A stretch of DNA of 64,000 nt from Nemertoderma westbladi (GCA_032718475.1 JAUCBJ010004906.1:37156-101155); one strand, 5' to 3'. Shown: positions 22,001 to 37,000, numbered from the stretch's first letter. Notes: generated by a model not told the origin, from the letters alone. Translations and numbers: made by a program.

Positions 22001-25000
22001 TCTAACATTCTGCCCGCCCACCTCTAACACCTCTTGCACTTATACCGCTATCCCCTGCCTCGCCACCACACCGATATATCTCACTTCTCCCTTCCTTACA
22101 TCATCGGCATCCAGTATTCCATCTGATTCATCGTCTTCAATAGTTTCAATGACACCTTCCGCCCGAGACACATGGACTGCCACGCCATGCTCGATGCAGA
22201 ATAGTGGACTCACTTTCTTACAAGAAATATTTATCATATTAGATATCGCCACCCTGGTTATATATAATCTCGTGGGCCTTTCCAATTCCCTGGATGGGGC
22301 CTAATTATACTTGGTATTGTATCCTTTACCAGTTCCACATCATTAGCCGAGTATGAAAATATCTTGGTTTTAATTCGAGATTTCAGCATGGCAATTATGT
22401 CGTTGAAGCTAAGGGTATCGCCATCAATGTGCATGCCAATAATGTTTGACAATGTCCTCTTAATCGTTCCACCAACTCCATCCGCTGGGCCCTTCCCGTG
22501 ACCGGCCTCCAAATATATCCAACGGATTTTCTTATTCGTAGCCTTAGCAACTTCATTAAATAGAAATACAATTAATAGTCCTATTGCGGTTCTACTGAAG
22601 TGTTACAGGTGAGACATGTCCTACTCTGTAGCCCAAATTTATTCAATTTACATGTTACATGTGGGATTTTTTGTGTTACAGGCTTTTGTTACAGGTGGGA
22701 CAAAGCTCATGCTGATAAATGTAAAAGCAACTGACGTCTATTCCACAGTCAATTGTTGCACAAATGATTACTCACGCAAAAGCCCAATATCTGGGCTATG
22801 TGCTGATATTAGAATCTTCATATCACGTTTGTTAGAACTGATTCTAGAGCATTGTAAAGCAATGATAATGCACTTGGTGTTACACAAGGGACAATCCTAA
22901 TTGACATAATGGACTCGCACGTATAAAACCAGCCATATCTCTGGTTGTGTTTTGTATTTTTTCGTAAAATCTGGAACATTCCACTTCCCGAAGATTTTCC
23001 TTTCAAATAAGAATTTAGGTTATAGAATCCCAATAAAAACCTTTTGGTGAATTCAGGTGTTACCGTTTGGGACAAGTAATTGTCAAAAATATGGGTATAT
23101 TATCTATTGTTTTATTTCAATATGATATCAATAAAACAATTTGGAAGTTATTCCATTGCATTACTCTATTATTTAGCTTTAAAATGAGCTATAACTTGTT
23201 GAAATACACCCAGTAGATGTCAAAATACATCCCCCACAATGCAATGAACTTTTTTGGACAATTGGAAAACATGCATTTTTTAGTACTAAAAGGTCTGTAA
23301 AATCTTTCAAAGTCGGAGTGGCAGTATGACTTTTTGTGCATCTGTTGGACCTTAAAATTATCTTCAAAAATATATATAACTTTACCAGGTTCCTAAAAAA
23401 AATTTCATTCTAAAATTAAGTCGAATCGTGTGGGAAACGTTTTTGGCCACTTTTTGTGAGTTTGGGCCATATAAAGCGTAACGATCTACAACAAAAGTAT
23501 ATAAAGCGTGTCAAAACAGCCTACAACAAAAGTATAAAATAAGTGTGTAAAAACAAACTACAACAAAAGTATAAAATAAGCGTGTAAAAACAACCTACAA
23601 CAAAAATATAAAATAAGTGTGTCAAAACGATCCACAACAAAAGTATATAAAGCGTGTCGAAACAGCCTACAACAAAAGTATAAAATAAGCGTGTAAAAAC
23701 AAAACTACAACAAAAGTATAAAATAAGCGTGTAAAAACAAAACTACAACAAAAGTATAAAATAAGCGTGTAAAAACATAACTACAACAAAAGTATAAAAA
23801 AAGCGTGTAAAAACAAAACTACAACAAAAGTATAAAATAAGCGTGTAAAAACAAAACTAAAACAAAAGTATAAAATAAGCGTGTAAAAACAAAACTACAC
23901 AAGGGACAATCCTAATTGACATAATGGACTCGCACGTATAAAACCAGCCATATCTCTGGTTGTGTTTTGTATTTTTTCGTAAAATCTGGAACATTCCACT
24001 TCCCGAAGATTTTCCTTTCAAATAAGAATTTAGGTTATAGAATCCCAATAAAAACCTTTTGGTGAATTCAGGTGTTACCGTTTGGGACAAGTAATTGTCA
24101 AAAATATGGGTATATTATCTATTGTTTTATTTCAATATGATATCAATAAAACAATTTGGAAGTTATTCCATTGCATTACTCTATTATTTAGCTTTAAAAT
24201 GAGCTATAACTTGTTGAAATACACCCAGTAGATGTCAAAATACATCCCCCACAATGCAATGAACTTTTTTGGACAATTGAAAAACATGCATTTTTTAGTA
24301 CTAAAAGGTCTGTAAAATCTTTCAAAGTCGGAGTGGCAGTATGACTTTTTGTGCATCTGTTGGACCTTAAAATTATCTTCAAAAATATATATAACTTTAC
24401 CAGGTTCCTAAAAAAAATTTCATTCTAAAATTAAGTCGAATCGTGTGGGAAACGTTTTTGGCCACTTTTTGTGAGTTTGGGCCATATAAAGCGTAACGAT
24501 CTACAACAAAAGTATATAAAGCGTGTCAAAACAGCCTACAACAAAAGTATAAAATAAGTGTGTAAAAACAAACTACAACAAAAGTATAAAATAAGCGTGT
24601 AAAAACAACCTACAACAAAAATATAAAATAAGTGTGTCAAAACGATCCACAACAAAAGTATATAAAGCGTGTCGAAACAGCCTACAACAAAAGTATAAAA
24701 TAAGCGTGTAAAAACAAAACTACAACAAAAGTATAAAATAAGCGTGTAAAAACAAAACTACAACAAAAGTATAAAATAAGCGTGTAAAAACAAAACTACA
24801 ACAAAAGTATAAAAAAAGCGTGTAAAAACAAAACTACAACAAAAGTATAAAATAAGCGTGTAAAAACAAAACTAAAACAAAAGTATAAAATAAGCGTGTA
24901 AAAACAAAACTACAACAAAAGTATAAAATAAGCGTGTAAAAACAAAACTACAACAAAAGTATAAAATAAGCGTGTAAAAACAAAACTACAACAAAAGTAT

Positions 25001-28000
25001 AAAATAAGCGTGTAAAAACAAAACTACAACAAAAGTATAAAATAAGCGTGTAAAAACAAACTACAACAAAAGTATAAAATAAGCGTGTAAAAACAACCTA
25101 CAAAAAAAATATAAAATAAGCGTGTCAAAACGATCCACAACAAAAGTATATAAAGCGTGTCGAAACAGCCTACAACAAAAGTATAAAATAAGCGTGTAAA
25201 AACAAAACTACAACAAAAGTATAAAATAAGCGTGTAAAAACAAAACTACAACAAAAGTATAAAATAAGCGTGTAAAAACAAAACTACAACAAAAGTATAA
25301 AAAAAGCGTGTAAAAACAAAACTACAACAAAAGTATAAAATAAGCGTGTAAAAACAAAACTAAAACAAAAGTATAAAATAAGCGTGTAAAAACAAAACTA
25401 CAACAAAAGTATAAAATAAGCGTGTAAAAACAAAACTACAACAAAAGTATAAAATAAGCGTGTAAAAACAAAACTACAACAAAAGTATAAAATAAGCGTG
25501 TAAAAACAAAACTACAACAAAAGTATAAAATAAGCGTGTAAAAACAAACTACAACAAAAGTATAAAATAAGCGTGTAAAAACAACCTACAAAAAAAATAT
25601 AAAATAAGCGTGTCAAAACGATCCACAACAAAAGTATATAAAGCGTGTCGAAACAGCCTACAACAAAAGTATAAAATAAGCGTGTAAAAACAAAACTACA
25701 ACAAAAGTATAAAATAAGCGTGTAAAAACAAAACTACAACAAAAGTATAAAATAAGCGTGTAAAAACAAAACTACAACAAAAGTATAAAATAAGCGTGTA
25801 AAAACAAAACTACAACAAAAGTATAAAATAAGCGTGTAAAAACAAAACTACAACAAAAGTATAAAATAAGCGTGTAAAAACAAAACTACAACAAAAGTAT
25901 AAAATAAGCGTGTAAAAACAAAACAACAACAAAAGTATAAAATAAGCGTGTAAAAACAAAACTACAACAAAAGTATAAAATAAGCGTGTAAAAACAAAAC
26001 TACAACAAAAGTATAAAATAAGCGTGTAAAAACAAAACTACAACAAAAGTATAAAATAAGCGTGTAACAAACAAAACTACAACAAAAGTATAAAATAAGC
26101 GTGTAAAAACAAAACTACAACAAAAGTATAAAATAAGCGTGTAAAAACAAACTACAACAAAAGTATAAAATAAGCGTGTAAAAACAACCTACAAAAAAAA
26201 TATAAAATAAGCGTGTCAAAACGATCCACAACAAAAGTATATAAAGCGTGTCGAAACAGCCTACAACAAAAGTATAAAATAAGCGTGTAAAAACAAAACT
26301 ACAACAAAAGTATAAAATAAGCGTGTAAAAACAAAACTACAACAAAAGTATAAAATAAGCGTGTAAAAACAAAACTACAACAAAAGTATAAAATAAGCGT
26401 GTAAAAACAAAACTACAACAAAAGTATAAAATAAGCGTGTAAAAACAAAACTACAACAAAAGTATAAAATAAGCGTGTAAAAACAAAACTACAACAAAAG
26501 TATAAAATAAGCGTGTAAAAACAAAACTACAACAAAAGTATAAAATAAGCGTGTAAAAACAAAACTACAACAAAAGTATAAAATAAGCGTGTAAAAACAA
26601 AACTACAACAAAAGTATAAAATAAGCGTGTAAAAACAAAACTACAACAAAAGTATAAAATAAGCGTGTAAAAACAAAACTACAACAAAAGTATAAAATAA
26701 GCGTGTAAAAACAAAACTACAACAAAAGTATAAAATAAGCGTGTAAAAACAAAACTACAACAAAAGTATAAAATAAGCGTGTAAAAACAAAACTACAACA
26801 AAAGTATAAAATAAGCGTGTAAAAACAAAACTACAACAAAAGTATAAAATAAGCGTGTAAAAACAAAACTACAACAAAAGTATAAAATTAGCGTGTAAAA
26901 ACAAAACTACAACAAAAGTATAAAATAAGCGTGTAAAAACAAAACTACAACAAAAGTATAAAATAAGCGTGTAAAAACAAAACTACAACAAAAGTATAAA
27001 ATAAGCGTGTAAAAACAAAACTACAACAAAAGTATAAAATAAGCGTGTAAAAACAAAACTACAACAAAAGTATAAAATAAGCGTGTAAAAACAAAACTAC
27101 AACAAAAGTATTAAATAAGCGTGTAAAAACAAAACTACAACAAAAGTATAAAATAAGCGTGTAAAAACAAAACTACAACAAAAGTATAAAACAAGCGTGT
27201 AAAAACAAAACTACAACAAAAGTATAAAATAAGCGTGTAAAAACAAAACTACAACAAAAGTATAAAATAAGCGTGTAAAAACAAAACTACAACAAAAGTA
27301 TAAAATAAGCGTGTAAAAACAAAACTACAACAAAAGTATAAAATAAGCGTGTAAAAACAAAACTACAACAAAAGTATAAAATAAGCGTGTAAAAACAAAA
27401 CTACAACAAAAGTATAAAATAAGCGTGTAAAAACAAAACTACAACAAAAGTATAAAATAAGCGTGTAAAAACAAAACTACAACAAAAGTATAAAATAAGC
27501 GTGTAAAAACAAAACTACAACAAAAGTATAAAATAAGCGTGTAAAAACAAAACTACAACAAAAGTATAAAATAAGCGTGTAAAAACAAAACTACAACAAA
27601 AGTATAAAATAAGCGTGTAAAAACAAAACTACAACAAAAGTATAAAATAAGCGTGTAAAAACAAAACTACAACAAAAGTATAAAATAAGCGTGTAAAAAC
27701 AAAACTACAACAAAAGTATAAAATAAGCGTGTAAAAACAAAACTACAACAAAAGTATAAAATAAGCGTGTAAAAACAAAACTACAACAAAAGTATAAAAT
27801 AAGCGTGTAAAAACAAAACTACAACAAAAGTATAAAATAAGCGTGTAAAAACAAAACTACAACAAAAGTATAAAATAAGCGTGTAAAAACAAAACTACAA
27901 CAAAAGTATAAAATAAGCGTGTAAAAACAAAACTACAACAAAAGTATAAAATAAGCGTGTAAAAACAAAACTACAACAAAAGTATAAAATAAGCGTGTAA

Positions 28001-31000
28001 AAACAAAACTACAACAAAAGTATAAAATAAGCGTGTAAAAACAAAACTACAACAAAAGTATAAAATTAGCGTGTAAAAACAAAACTACAACAAAAGTATA
28101 AAATAAGCGTGTAAAAACAAAACTACAACAAAAGTATAAAATAAGCGTGTAAAAACAAAACTACAACAAAAGTATAAAATAAGCGTGTAAAAACAAAACT
28201 ACAACAAAAGTATAAAATAAGCGTGTAAAAACAAAACTACAACAAAAGTATAAAATAAACGTGTAAAAACAAAACTACAACAAAAGTATTAAATAAGCGT
28301 GTAAAAACAAAACTACAACAAAAGTATAAAATAAGCGTGTAAAAACAAAACTACAACAAAAGTATAAAACAAGCGTGTAAAAACAAAACTACAACAAAAG
28401 TATAAAATAAGCGTGTAAAAACAAAACTACAACAAAAGTATAAAATAAGCGTGTAAAAACAAAACTACAACAAAAGTATAAAATAAGCGTGTAAAAACAA
28501 AACTACAACAAAAGTATAAAATAAGCGTGTAAAAACAAAACTACAACAAAAGTATAAAATAAGCGTGTAAAAACAAAACTACAACAAAAGTATAAAATAA
28601 GCGTGTAAAAACAAAACTACAACAAAAGTATAAAATAAGCGTGTAAAAACAAAACTACAACAAAAGTATAATATAAGCGTGTAAAAACAAAACTACAACA
28701 AAAGTATAAAATAAGCGTGTAAAAACAAAACTACAACAAAAGTATAAAATAAGCGTGTAAAAACAAAACTACAACAAAAGTATAAAATAAGCGTGTAAAA
28801 ACAAAACTACAACAAAAGTATAAAATAAGCGTGTAAAAACAAAACTACAACAAAAGTATAAAATAAGCGTGTAAAAACAAAACTACAACAAAAGTATAAA
28901 ATAAGCGTGTAAAAACAAAACTACAACAAAAGTATAAAATAAGCGTGTAAAAACAAAACTACAACAAAAGTATAAAATAAGCGTGTAAAAACAAAACTAC
29001 AACAAAAGTATAAAATAAGCGTGTAAAAACAAAACTACAACAAAAGTATAAAATAAGCGTGTAAAAACAAAACTACAACAAAAGTATAAAATAAGCGTGT
29101 AAAAACAAAACTACAACAAAAGTATAAAATAAGCGTGTAAAAACAAAACTACAACAAAAGTATAAAATAAGCGTGTAAAAACAAAACTACAACAAAAGTA
29201 TAAAATAAGCGTGTAAAAACAAAACTACAACAAAAGTATAAAATAAGCGTGTAAAAACAAAACTACAACAAAAGTATAAAATAAGCGTGTAAAAACAAAA
29301 CTACAACAAAAGTATAAAATAAGCGTGTAAAAACAAAACTACAACAAAAGTAAAAAATAAGCGTTTAAAAATGATCTACAACAAAAATATAAAATAAGCG
29401 TGTAAAAATGATCTACAACAAACGTATGTAAAAAGATAAGATAAAGATGTATAAAAAAAGGTTTACCAATAAGATTAAACGTCCTACATCAACCTTATTA
29501 ATCCACGGGTTAACTACTATAAAACCAAATAGTTTAGTAGACCTTGACATAAATACAGTATTATTAATTATTGTCATTGATACATAAATGCAATACATAA
29601 AATAAACAAGGTATTCAACTAAAACAACATCGAGAAAACAAACAAAAAACAAATAGTTAACATTCTATCTATTATAACAATTCTTCTATCCTTAGTAAGT
29701 AAATATCAAAACTATAAATATAAAGTATATTTAACTCCGAGATGTACCTGTCCGAGTGTTGTGTTATCAGTTTTTGGGTTCCTAACTTTATGTTGAATAC
29801 TACTATTATAGACCAAGAAAGTGACCCAACCTACCAAACTAAACGTGAAACGGAAACCAAAATAATATAAAGTGAATAGCGAAGGGCACCCATTGGATAA
29901 TTCCATTTGCTTTTGCTTTGAGTCCTAGTACAGCAGTACACCATGTCCTAGAATATAGTGTCGTAATTCAGTGACCCCCCCCCCCCCCCCCTAATTTTTC
30001 TACAAATCTTAATGAGATTGCATGAAATTTGAAACAGAGATAGTTTCACCTCCCGACCACTGACTGGGTGAGCCAGAATTTTTATTTTTGCTTTCAATCT
30101 TTAGCTACAAGCGTTTACGATATTACACCAGTTACACAGCAGTTATTCTTCTACCTTATAGCTGTTTGTTGGTACCAATGGAAAGCTGGCCATGCAAGGA
30201 TTCCAAATATGTAACACAATTTGAATTTCGTTGAAAAATAACGGAGATATTGTTTTACATATTTGAAATCCTTGCATGACCAGCTTTCCATTGGTACCAA
30301 CAAACAGCTATAAGGTAGAAGAATAACTGCGGTGTAACTGGTGTAATATCGTAAACGCTTGTAGCTAAACATTGAAAGCAAAAATAAAAATTCTGGCTCA
30401 CCCAGTCAGTGGTCGGGAGGTGAAACTATCTCTGTTTCAAATTTCATGCAATCTCATTAAGATTCGTATAAAAAATTAGGGGGGGGGGGGGGGGGGGGGG
30501 GGTCGTGTCACTGAATTACGACACTATATTCTGGGACAGGGTGTGTATGGCAATACATTTAGTACAAATAGGTTCTTGCCCTTCCGTTTGAAGAAGGTCC
30601 ATACTGCATCTAGTGCGCCGTCTGCAGCGAATCAGGGCGCTTTAACCTGCTTTATTAAATATTAAATTAGTTTTGGGTCTCAAGCCATTTGTTTCTATTT
30701 AGTTGAATCATTATTTTACTATAGTAAAATTAATTTAATTATAAGTTAATATATCATTTACAATCAAGTATGAAACATCCCAAATCATAAATGGTTGATA
30801 CGGCTTGTTTTACTACAATGTCCACGTGAGACTCCACCGCTAGACTGTTAAGTTTCACTGAAATAAAAAGAAATTAAATAACATTGACGAATACGTACAC
30901 TTTTTAGACTACAACGGCTCCCAAATATCAGGATACATAGAACATTAAGGCTGATTTATTATTTACACATATAAATGTATTTAAGATCTGATGATCTGAG

Positions 31001-34000
31001 AGACTTGGACTTCTCGAATACTAATTTATTAACGAGGCAGGGAAAGAGGGAGTTGGGGGCGGGGGGGGGGGGGGGGGCAACTAGACCAAATCCAATCGCG
31101 GATAATTAATATCTCCTCTCAACGTTAACTCATCAATTAAGGGAAAGGAGCAGGTTACAGTGGCACGTTATTATAAACAAAACAATAAACAAATGTCAAT
31201 AAGCTCCTACCTATCTGCCTATCTAAGCTATCACTATACAATACCCCAGAACTCCACGGGTGAGGCGAAATGAACTGGAGTGAAATAAAGTAAAATCAAG
31301 TGAAGTGCAAATAACGTAATGTGGGAAAAAATGCACGACACATAAGATTAACGCAAAACTACAATTAAATCCATAATCAATCAAATCCTACCAAACTCAC
31401 CAAGAAAGAATTGCCATGACAACGAGGGTAGATCCGGGAGGTACAGATGTAGGAGTTCGAAACAATGCAGGATCATGGGTCGGTCGTCGACTACCGAATC
31501 GAACTGGGACTCGAGACAGGTGCACAGGGTCTTTAAGGAAGATCGTTTTATCGATTGGAGAGATAACACGGCTCGGGTGGACACCGCAGACGATTGGTCC
31601 TCCAGTAGACCAATCATAAGAGAAAACATATGGGCTAATGCTGATTGGATAACCTGCAAACAATTAGATTATAACATTAATAAGGATGAAGAAAAAGTCA
31701 ACTTAGTAAGTCAATATCTAGACTTGGAAATAAAAACCGAGAATATCAAGTCGTCTTAGAGGCTCAGTTATATTATTGTAAAGAAATTATAAATTCTCCC
31801 ATATTATATGTCCCAAATGTTTAATTAGTATTGGTTCCATAACATAGAAATATTTCTCAACAACTTTTGAGATAATTTTATGATATGGGTTTCATGGAAT
31901 CAGGGACGGACTGCCGATAGCAAGCTGATCGGGAAATTTACCCCCGAAGGCATTATAGGGAAGGAGGCCGTAACTACAATGAATGGACAATCGGCTAGAG
32001 AACTCACCAGGTTACCGGTTACGACTTTCCTCTCCACGAACCGAGCCAAGATGGCTGCCCTCTCGACCGAATCGAATCGTTTCCGCCAATCCATGTCGGA
32101 TAAACCAGCGGAAACCAGTCTCCAGAAGACGTCGGCCCCACAAGGCATCGAGACGCAATGCATAATGAGGGGGGCCAGTACTTGTACAACCTAAAATAAT
32201 AGAATACAGAGGAACCAGTACTTGTACAACCTAAAATAATAGAATACAGAGGAACCACTACTTGTACAACCTAAAATAATAGAATACAGAGGAACCAGTA
32301 CTTGTACAACCTAAAATAATAGAATACAGAGGGGCCAGTACTTGTACAACCTAAAATAATAGAATATAGAGGAACCAGTACTTGTACAACCTAAAATAAT
32401 AGAATACAGAGGAACCAGTACTTGTACAACCTAAAATAATAGAATACAGAGGAACCAGTACTTGTACAACCTAAAATAATAGAATACAGAGGAACCAGTA
32501 CTTGTACAACCTAAAATAATAGAATACAGAGGAACCAGTACTTGTACAACCTAAAATAATAGAATACAGAGGGGCCAGTACTTGTACAACCTAAAATAAT
32601 AGAATACAGAGGAACCAGTACTTGTACAACCTAAAATAATAGAATACAGAGGGGCCAGTACTTGTACAACCTAAAATAATAGAATACAGAGGAACCAGTA
32701 CTTGTACAACCTAAAATAATAGAATACAGAGGGGCCAGTACTTGTACAACCTAAAATAATAGAATACAGAGGAACCAGTACTTGTACAACCTAAAATAAT
32801 AGAATACAGAGGGGCCAGTACTTGTACAACCTAAAATAATAGAATACAGAGGAACCAGTACTTGTACAACCTAAAATAATAGAATACAGAGGAACCAGTA
32901 CTTGTACAACCTAAAATAATAGAATACAGAGGGGCCAGTACTTGTACAACCTAAAATAATAGAATACAGAGGAACCAGTACTTGTACAACCTAAAATAAT
33001 AGAATACAGAGGAACCAGTACTTGTACAACCTAAAATAATAGAATACAGAGGAGCCAGTACTTGTACAACCTAAAATAATAGAATACAGAGGAACCAGTA
33101 CTTGTACAACCTAAAATAATAGAATACAGAGGAACCAGTACTTGTACAACCTAAAATAATAGAATACAGAGGAACCAGTACTTATACAACCTAAAATAAT
33201 AGAATACAGAGGAACCAGTACTTGTACAACCTAAAATAATAGAATACAGAGGAACCAGTACTTGTACAACCTAAAATAATAGAATACAGAGGAACCAGTA
33301 CTTGTACAACCTAAAATAATAGAATACAGAGGAACCAGTACTTGTACAACCTAAAATAATAGAATACAGAGTCTGAACCAGTACTTGTACAACCTAAAAT
33401 AATAGAATACAGAGGAACCAGTACTTGTACAACCTAAAATAATAGAATACAGAGGAACCAGTACTTGTACAACCTAAAATAATAGAATACAGAGGGGCCA
33501 GTACTTGTACAACCTAAAATAATAGAATACAGAGGAACCAGTACTTGTACAACCTAAAATAATAGAATACAGAGGAACCAGTACTTGTACAACCTAAAAT
33601 AATAGAATACAGAGGAACCAGTACTTGTACAACCTAAAATAATAGAATACAGAGTCTGAACCAGTACTTGTACAACCTAAAATAATAGAATACAGAGGAA
33701 CCAGTACTTGTACAACCTAAAATAATAGAATACAGAGGAACCAGTACTTGTACAACCTAAAATAATAGAATACAGAGGGGCCAGTACTTGTACAACCTAA
33801 AATAATAGAATACAGGGGAACCAGTACTTGTACAACCTAAAATAATAGAATACAGAGGGGCCAGTACTTGTACAACCTAAACTAATAGAATACAGAGGAA
33901 CCAGTACTTGTACAACCTAAAATAATAGAATACAGAGGAACCAGTACTTGTACAACCTAAAATAATAGAATACAGAGGAACCAGTACTTGTACAACCTAA

Positions 34001-37000
34001 AATAATAGAATACAGAGGAACCAGTACTTGTACAACCTAAAATAATAGAATACAGAGGGGCCAGTACTTGTAAAACCTAAAATAATAGAATACAGAGGAA
34101 CCAGTACTTGTACAACCTAAAATAATAGAATACAGAGGGGCCAGTACTTGTACAACCTAAAATAATAGAATACAGAGGAACCAGTACTTGTACAACCTAA
34201 AATAATAGAATACAGAGGAACCAGTACTTGTACAACCTAAAATAATAGAATACAGAGGGGCCAGTACTTGTACAACCTAAAATAATAGAATACAGAGGAA
34301 CCAGTACTTGTACAACCTAAAATAATAGAATACAGAGGAACCAGTACTTGTACAACCTAAAATAATAGAATACAGAGGGGCCAGTACTTGTACAACCTAA
34401 AATAATAGAATACAGAGGAACCAGTACTTGTACAACCTAAAATAATAGAATACAGAGGAACCAGTACTTGTACAACCTAAAATAATAGAATACAGAGGAA
34501 CCAGTACTTGTACAACCTAAAATAATAGAATACAGAGGAACCAGTACTTGTACAACCTAAAACAATAGAATACAGAGGAACCAGTACTTGTACAACCTAA
34601 AATAATAGAATACAGAGGAACCAGTACTTGTACAACCTAAAATAATAGAATACAGAGGAACCACTACTTGTACAACCTAAAATAATAGAATACAGAGGGG
34701 CCAGTACTTGTACAACCTAAAATAATAGAATACAGAGGAACCAGTACTTGTACAACCTAAAATAATAGAATACAGAGGAACCAGTACTTGTACAACCTAA
34801 AATAATAGAATACAGAGGGGCCAGTACTTGTACAACCTAAAATAATAGAATACAGAGTGGCCAGTACTTGTACAACCTAAAATAATAGAATACAGAGGAA
34901 CCAGTACTTGTACAACCTAAAATAATAGAATACAGAGGAACCAGTACTTGTACAACCTAAAATAATAGAATACAGAGGAACCAGTACTTGTACAACCCAA
35001 AATAATAGAATATAGAGGAACCAGTACTTGCACAACCTAAAATAATAGAATACAAAGGAACCAGTACTTGTACAACCTAAAATAATAGAATACAGAGGAA
35101 CCAGTACTTGTACAACCTAAAATAATAGAATACAGAGGAACCAGTACTTGTACAACCTAAAATAATAGAATACAGAGGAACCAGTACTTGTACAACCTAA
35201 AATAATAGAATACAGAGTCTGAACCAGTACTTGTACAACCTAAAATAATAGAATACAGAGGAACCAGTACTTGTACAACCTAAAATAATAGAATACAGAG
35301 GAACCAGTACTTGTACAACCTAAAATAATATAATACAGAGGAACCAGTACTTGTACAACCTAAAATAATAGAATACAGAGTGGCCAGTACTTGTACAACC
35401 TACTACTAGGATCGGCATGCTGCAAATTGTACAACCTAAAATAATAGAATACAGAGGAACCAGTACTTGTACAACCTAAAATAATAGAATACAGAGGAAC
35501 CAGTACTTGTACAACCTAAAATAATAGAATACAGAGGAACCAGTACTTGTACAACCTAAAATAATAGAATACAGAGTCTGAACCAGTACTTGTACAACCT
35601 AAAATAATAGAATACAGAGTCTGAACCAGTACTTGTACAACCTAAAATAATAGAATACAGAGGAACCAGTACTTGTACAACCTAAAATAATAGAATACAG
35701 AGGAACCAGTACTTGTACAACCTAAAATAATAGAATACAGAGGAACCAGTACTTGAACAACCTAAAATAATAGAATACAGAGGAACCAGTACTTGTACAA
35801 CCTAAAATAATAGAATACAGAGGAACCAGTACTTGTACAACCTAAAATAATAGAATACAGAGGAACCAGTACTTGTACAACCTAAAATAATAGAATACAG
35901 AGGAACCAGTACTTGTACAACCTAAAATAATAGAATACAGAGGAACCAGTACTTGTACAACCTAAAATAATAGAATACAGAGGAACCAGTACTTGTACAA
36001 CCTAAAATAATAGAATACAGAGGGGCCAGTACTTGTACAACCTAAAATAATAGAATACAGAGTGGCCAGTACTTGTACAACCTAAAATAATAGAATACAG
36101 AGGAACCAGTACTTGTACAACCTAAAATAATAGAATACAGAGGAACCAGTACTTGTACAACCTAAAATAATAGAATACAGAGGAACCAGTACTTGTACAA
36201 CCCAAAATAATAGAATATAGAGGAACCAGTACTTGTACAACCTAAAATAATAGAATACAGAGGAACCAGTACTTGTACAACCTAAAATAATAGAATACAG
36301 AGGAACCAGTACTTGTACAACCTAAAATAATAGAATACAGAGGAACCAGTACTTGTACAACCTAAAATAATAGAATACAGAGTCTGAACCAGTACTTGTA
36401 CAACCTAAAATAATAGAATACAGAGGAACCAGTACTTGTACAACCTAAAATAATAGAATACAGAGGAACCAGTACTTGTACAACCTAAAATAATATAATA
36501 CAGAGGAACCAGTACTTGTACAACCTAAAATAATAGAATACAGAGTGGCCAGTACTTGTACAACCTACTACTAGGATCGGCATGCTGCAAATTGTACAAC
36601 CTAAAATAATAGAATACAGAGGAACCAGTACTTGTACAACCTAAAATAATAGAATACAGAGGAACCAGTACTTGTACAACCTAAAATAATAGAATACAGA
36701 GGAACCAGTACTTGAACAACCTAAAATAATAGAATACAGAGGAACCAGTACTTGTACAACCTAAAATAATAGAATACAGAGGAACCAGTACTTGTACAAC
36801 CTAAAATAATAGAATACAGAGGAACCAGTACTTGTACAACCTAAAATAATAGAATACAGAGGAACCAGTACTTGTACAACCTAAAATAATAGAATACAGA
36901 GTCTGAACCAGTACTTGTACAACCTAAAATAATAGAATACAGAGTCTGAACCAGTACTTGTACAACCTAAAATAATAGAATACAGAGGAACCAGTACTTG

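Larger units (their letters stand above)
19722..23468 (+). mobile_element. TIR DNA transposon, 3747 bp, inserted in the 38-bp array
   Basis: Left end GGCTCAAACTCCCAAAAAG; right end is the inverted form (CTTTTTGTGAGTTTGGGCC), about 28 bp of imperfect terminal repeat. It is flanked by ATAT on both sides (19718-19721 and 23469-23472). The flanking 38-bp units rejoin cleanly (AAAAGTATATAAAGCG) when the element is removed, so ATAT is a 4-bp target duplication. Inside are a 42-bp minisatellite, a decayed coding remnant and several subterminal copies of a motif like TGTTACAGGTGGGACA in inverted orientation at the two ends. Transposase superfamily not identified. Confidence 0.85.

Noticed and set aside
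23179-24382. Pairs of identical short frames (62 and 77-85 residues)
   Set aside because: They are the two copies of the transposon end in the 1015-bp duplication and have no coding signature.
31397-31663. Second minus-strand frame overlapping UNC79 exon 7 and the plus-strand frames at 31416-31759
   Set aside because: Shadows of the conserved exon, whose frame is fixed by family similarity and by phase with exons 6 and 8.
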